A stretch of DNA of 5,766 nucleotides from an uncultured Flavobacteriales bacterium (GTDB lineage Bacteria; Bacteroidota; Bacteroidia; Flavobacteriales_D; Sanyastnellaceae). The translations under genes were made by a program, and so were the position numbers. Position 1 is the stretch's first letter. Each line of letters opens with the position of its first letter. Positions 5,742 to 5,766 of the stretch are shown in pieces. The stretch spans positions 1 through 5,766 of the forward strand of contig CAJXOV010000169.1 of assembly GCA_913057815.1 (NCBI GenBank), read 5' to 3'. The notes beneath the pieces are model-generated. The model was not told the DNA's origin, searched no databases, and saw nothing but the letters and a program-made list of their open reading frames with translations.

Positions 5742-5766
5742 CTGTCTCTTATACACATCTCCGAGC
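5742..5766 (-). other. Untrimmed Nextera adapter at right end (technical sequence)
   Basis: Bases 5742-5760 (ctgtctcttatacacatct) are the reverse complement of the Tn5 mosaic end, and 5761-5766 (ccgagc) begin the reverse complement of the Nextera read-2 adapter. The frame of the secreted acidic protein reads into it and would yield false residues (VSYTHL) after Ile566 if it were not trimmed. Confidence 0.97.

Overview
The window is one assembled fragment of a low-GC Bacteroidota genome, probably from the Cytophagales/Flavobacteriia side; the order is tentative. The evidence is a type IX secretion (T9SS) C-terminal sorting domain, a Bacteroidota-style HtpG with a glycine-rich C-terminal insert, start codons without clear Shine-Dalgarno sequences, and a lemA-TPM-TPM cluster. 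Both ends are sequencing adapter, not biology: 1-48 is a Nextera i7 adapter ending in the Tn5 mosaic end, and 5742-5766 is the same adapter type in the opposite orientation. Genomic DNA therefore runs from 49 to 5741.

Left half, minus strand. htpG (Hsp90 chaperone, 1343-3247) is followed by an intrinsic terminator at 1269-1313. Then comes a compact cluster: lemA (622-1257), a cytoplasmic TPM-domain protein (172-621) and a second TPM-type protein with a signal peptide, which starts at 188 and is cut off by the left end. The three genes abut or overlap and look co-transcribed, presumably acting together at the membrane; their biochemical role is poorly understood.

Centre. A 138-bp divergent intergenic region (3248-3385) separates htpG from a plus-strand 5-formyltetrahydrofolate cyclo-ligase gene (3386-3931). 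It holds a 9-bp inverted repeat with widely spaced arms and, upstream of htpG, a sigma-54-like motif. Together these suggest activator-controlled stress expression, at low confidence.

Right half, plus strand. An open frame from 4043 to the end of genomic DNA (566 codons visible) encodes the most unusual object in the window: a secreted, extremely acidic repeat protein. It has a signal peptide, six modules of exactly 37 residues, intervening linkers of 33-56 residues made mostly of Asp, Glu, Gly and Phe/Trp/Tyr, and a C-terminal T9SS sorting domain that is nearly complete. There is no Lys, Arg or His between residues 6 and 512. I do not recognise it as a characterised family. The sequence supports an exported acidic protein on the cell surface or released, with possible cation binding, adhesion or disulfide cross-linking as inference only.
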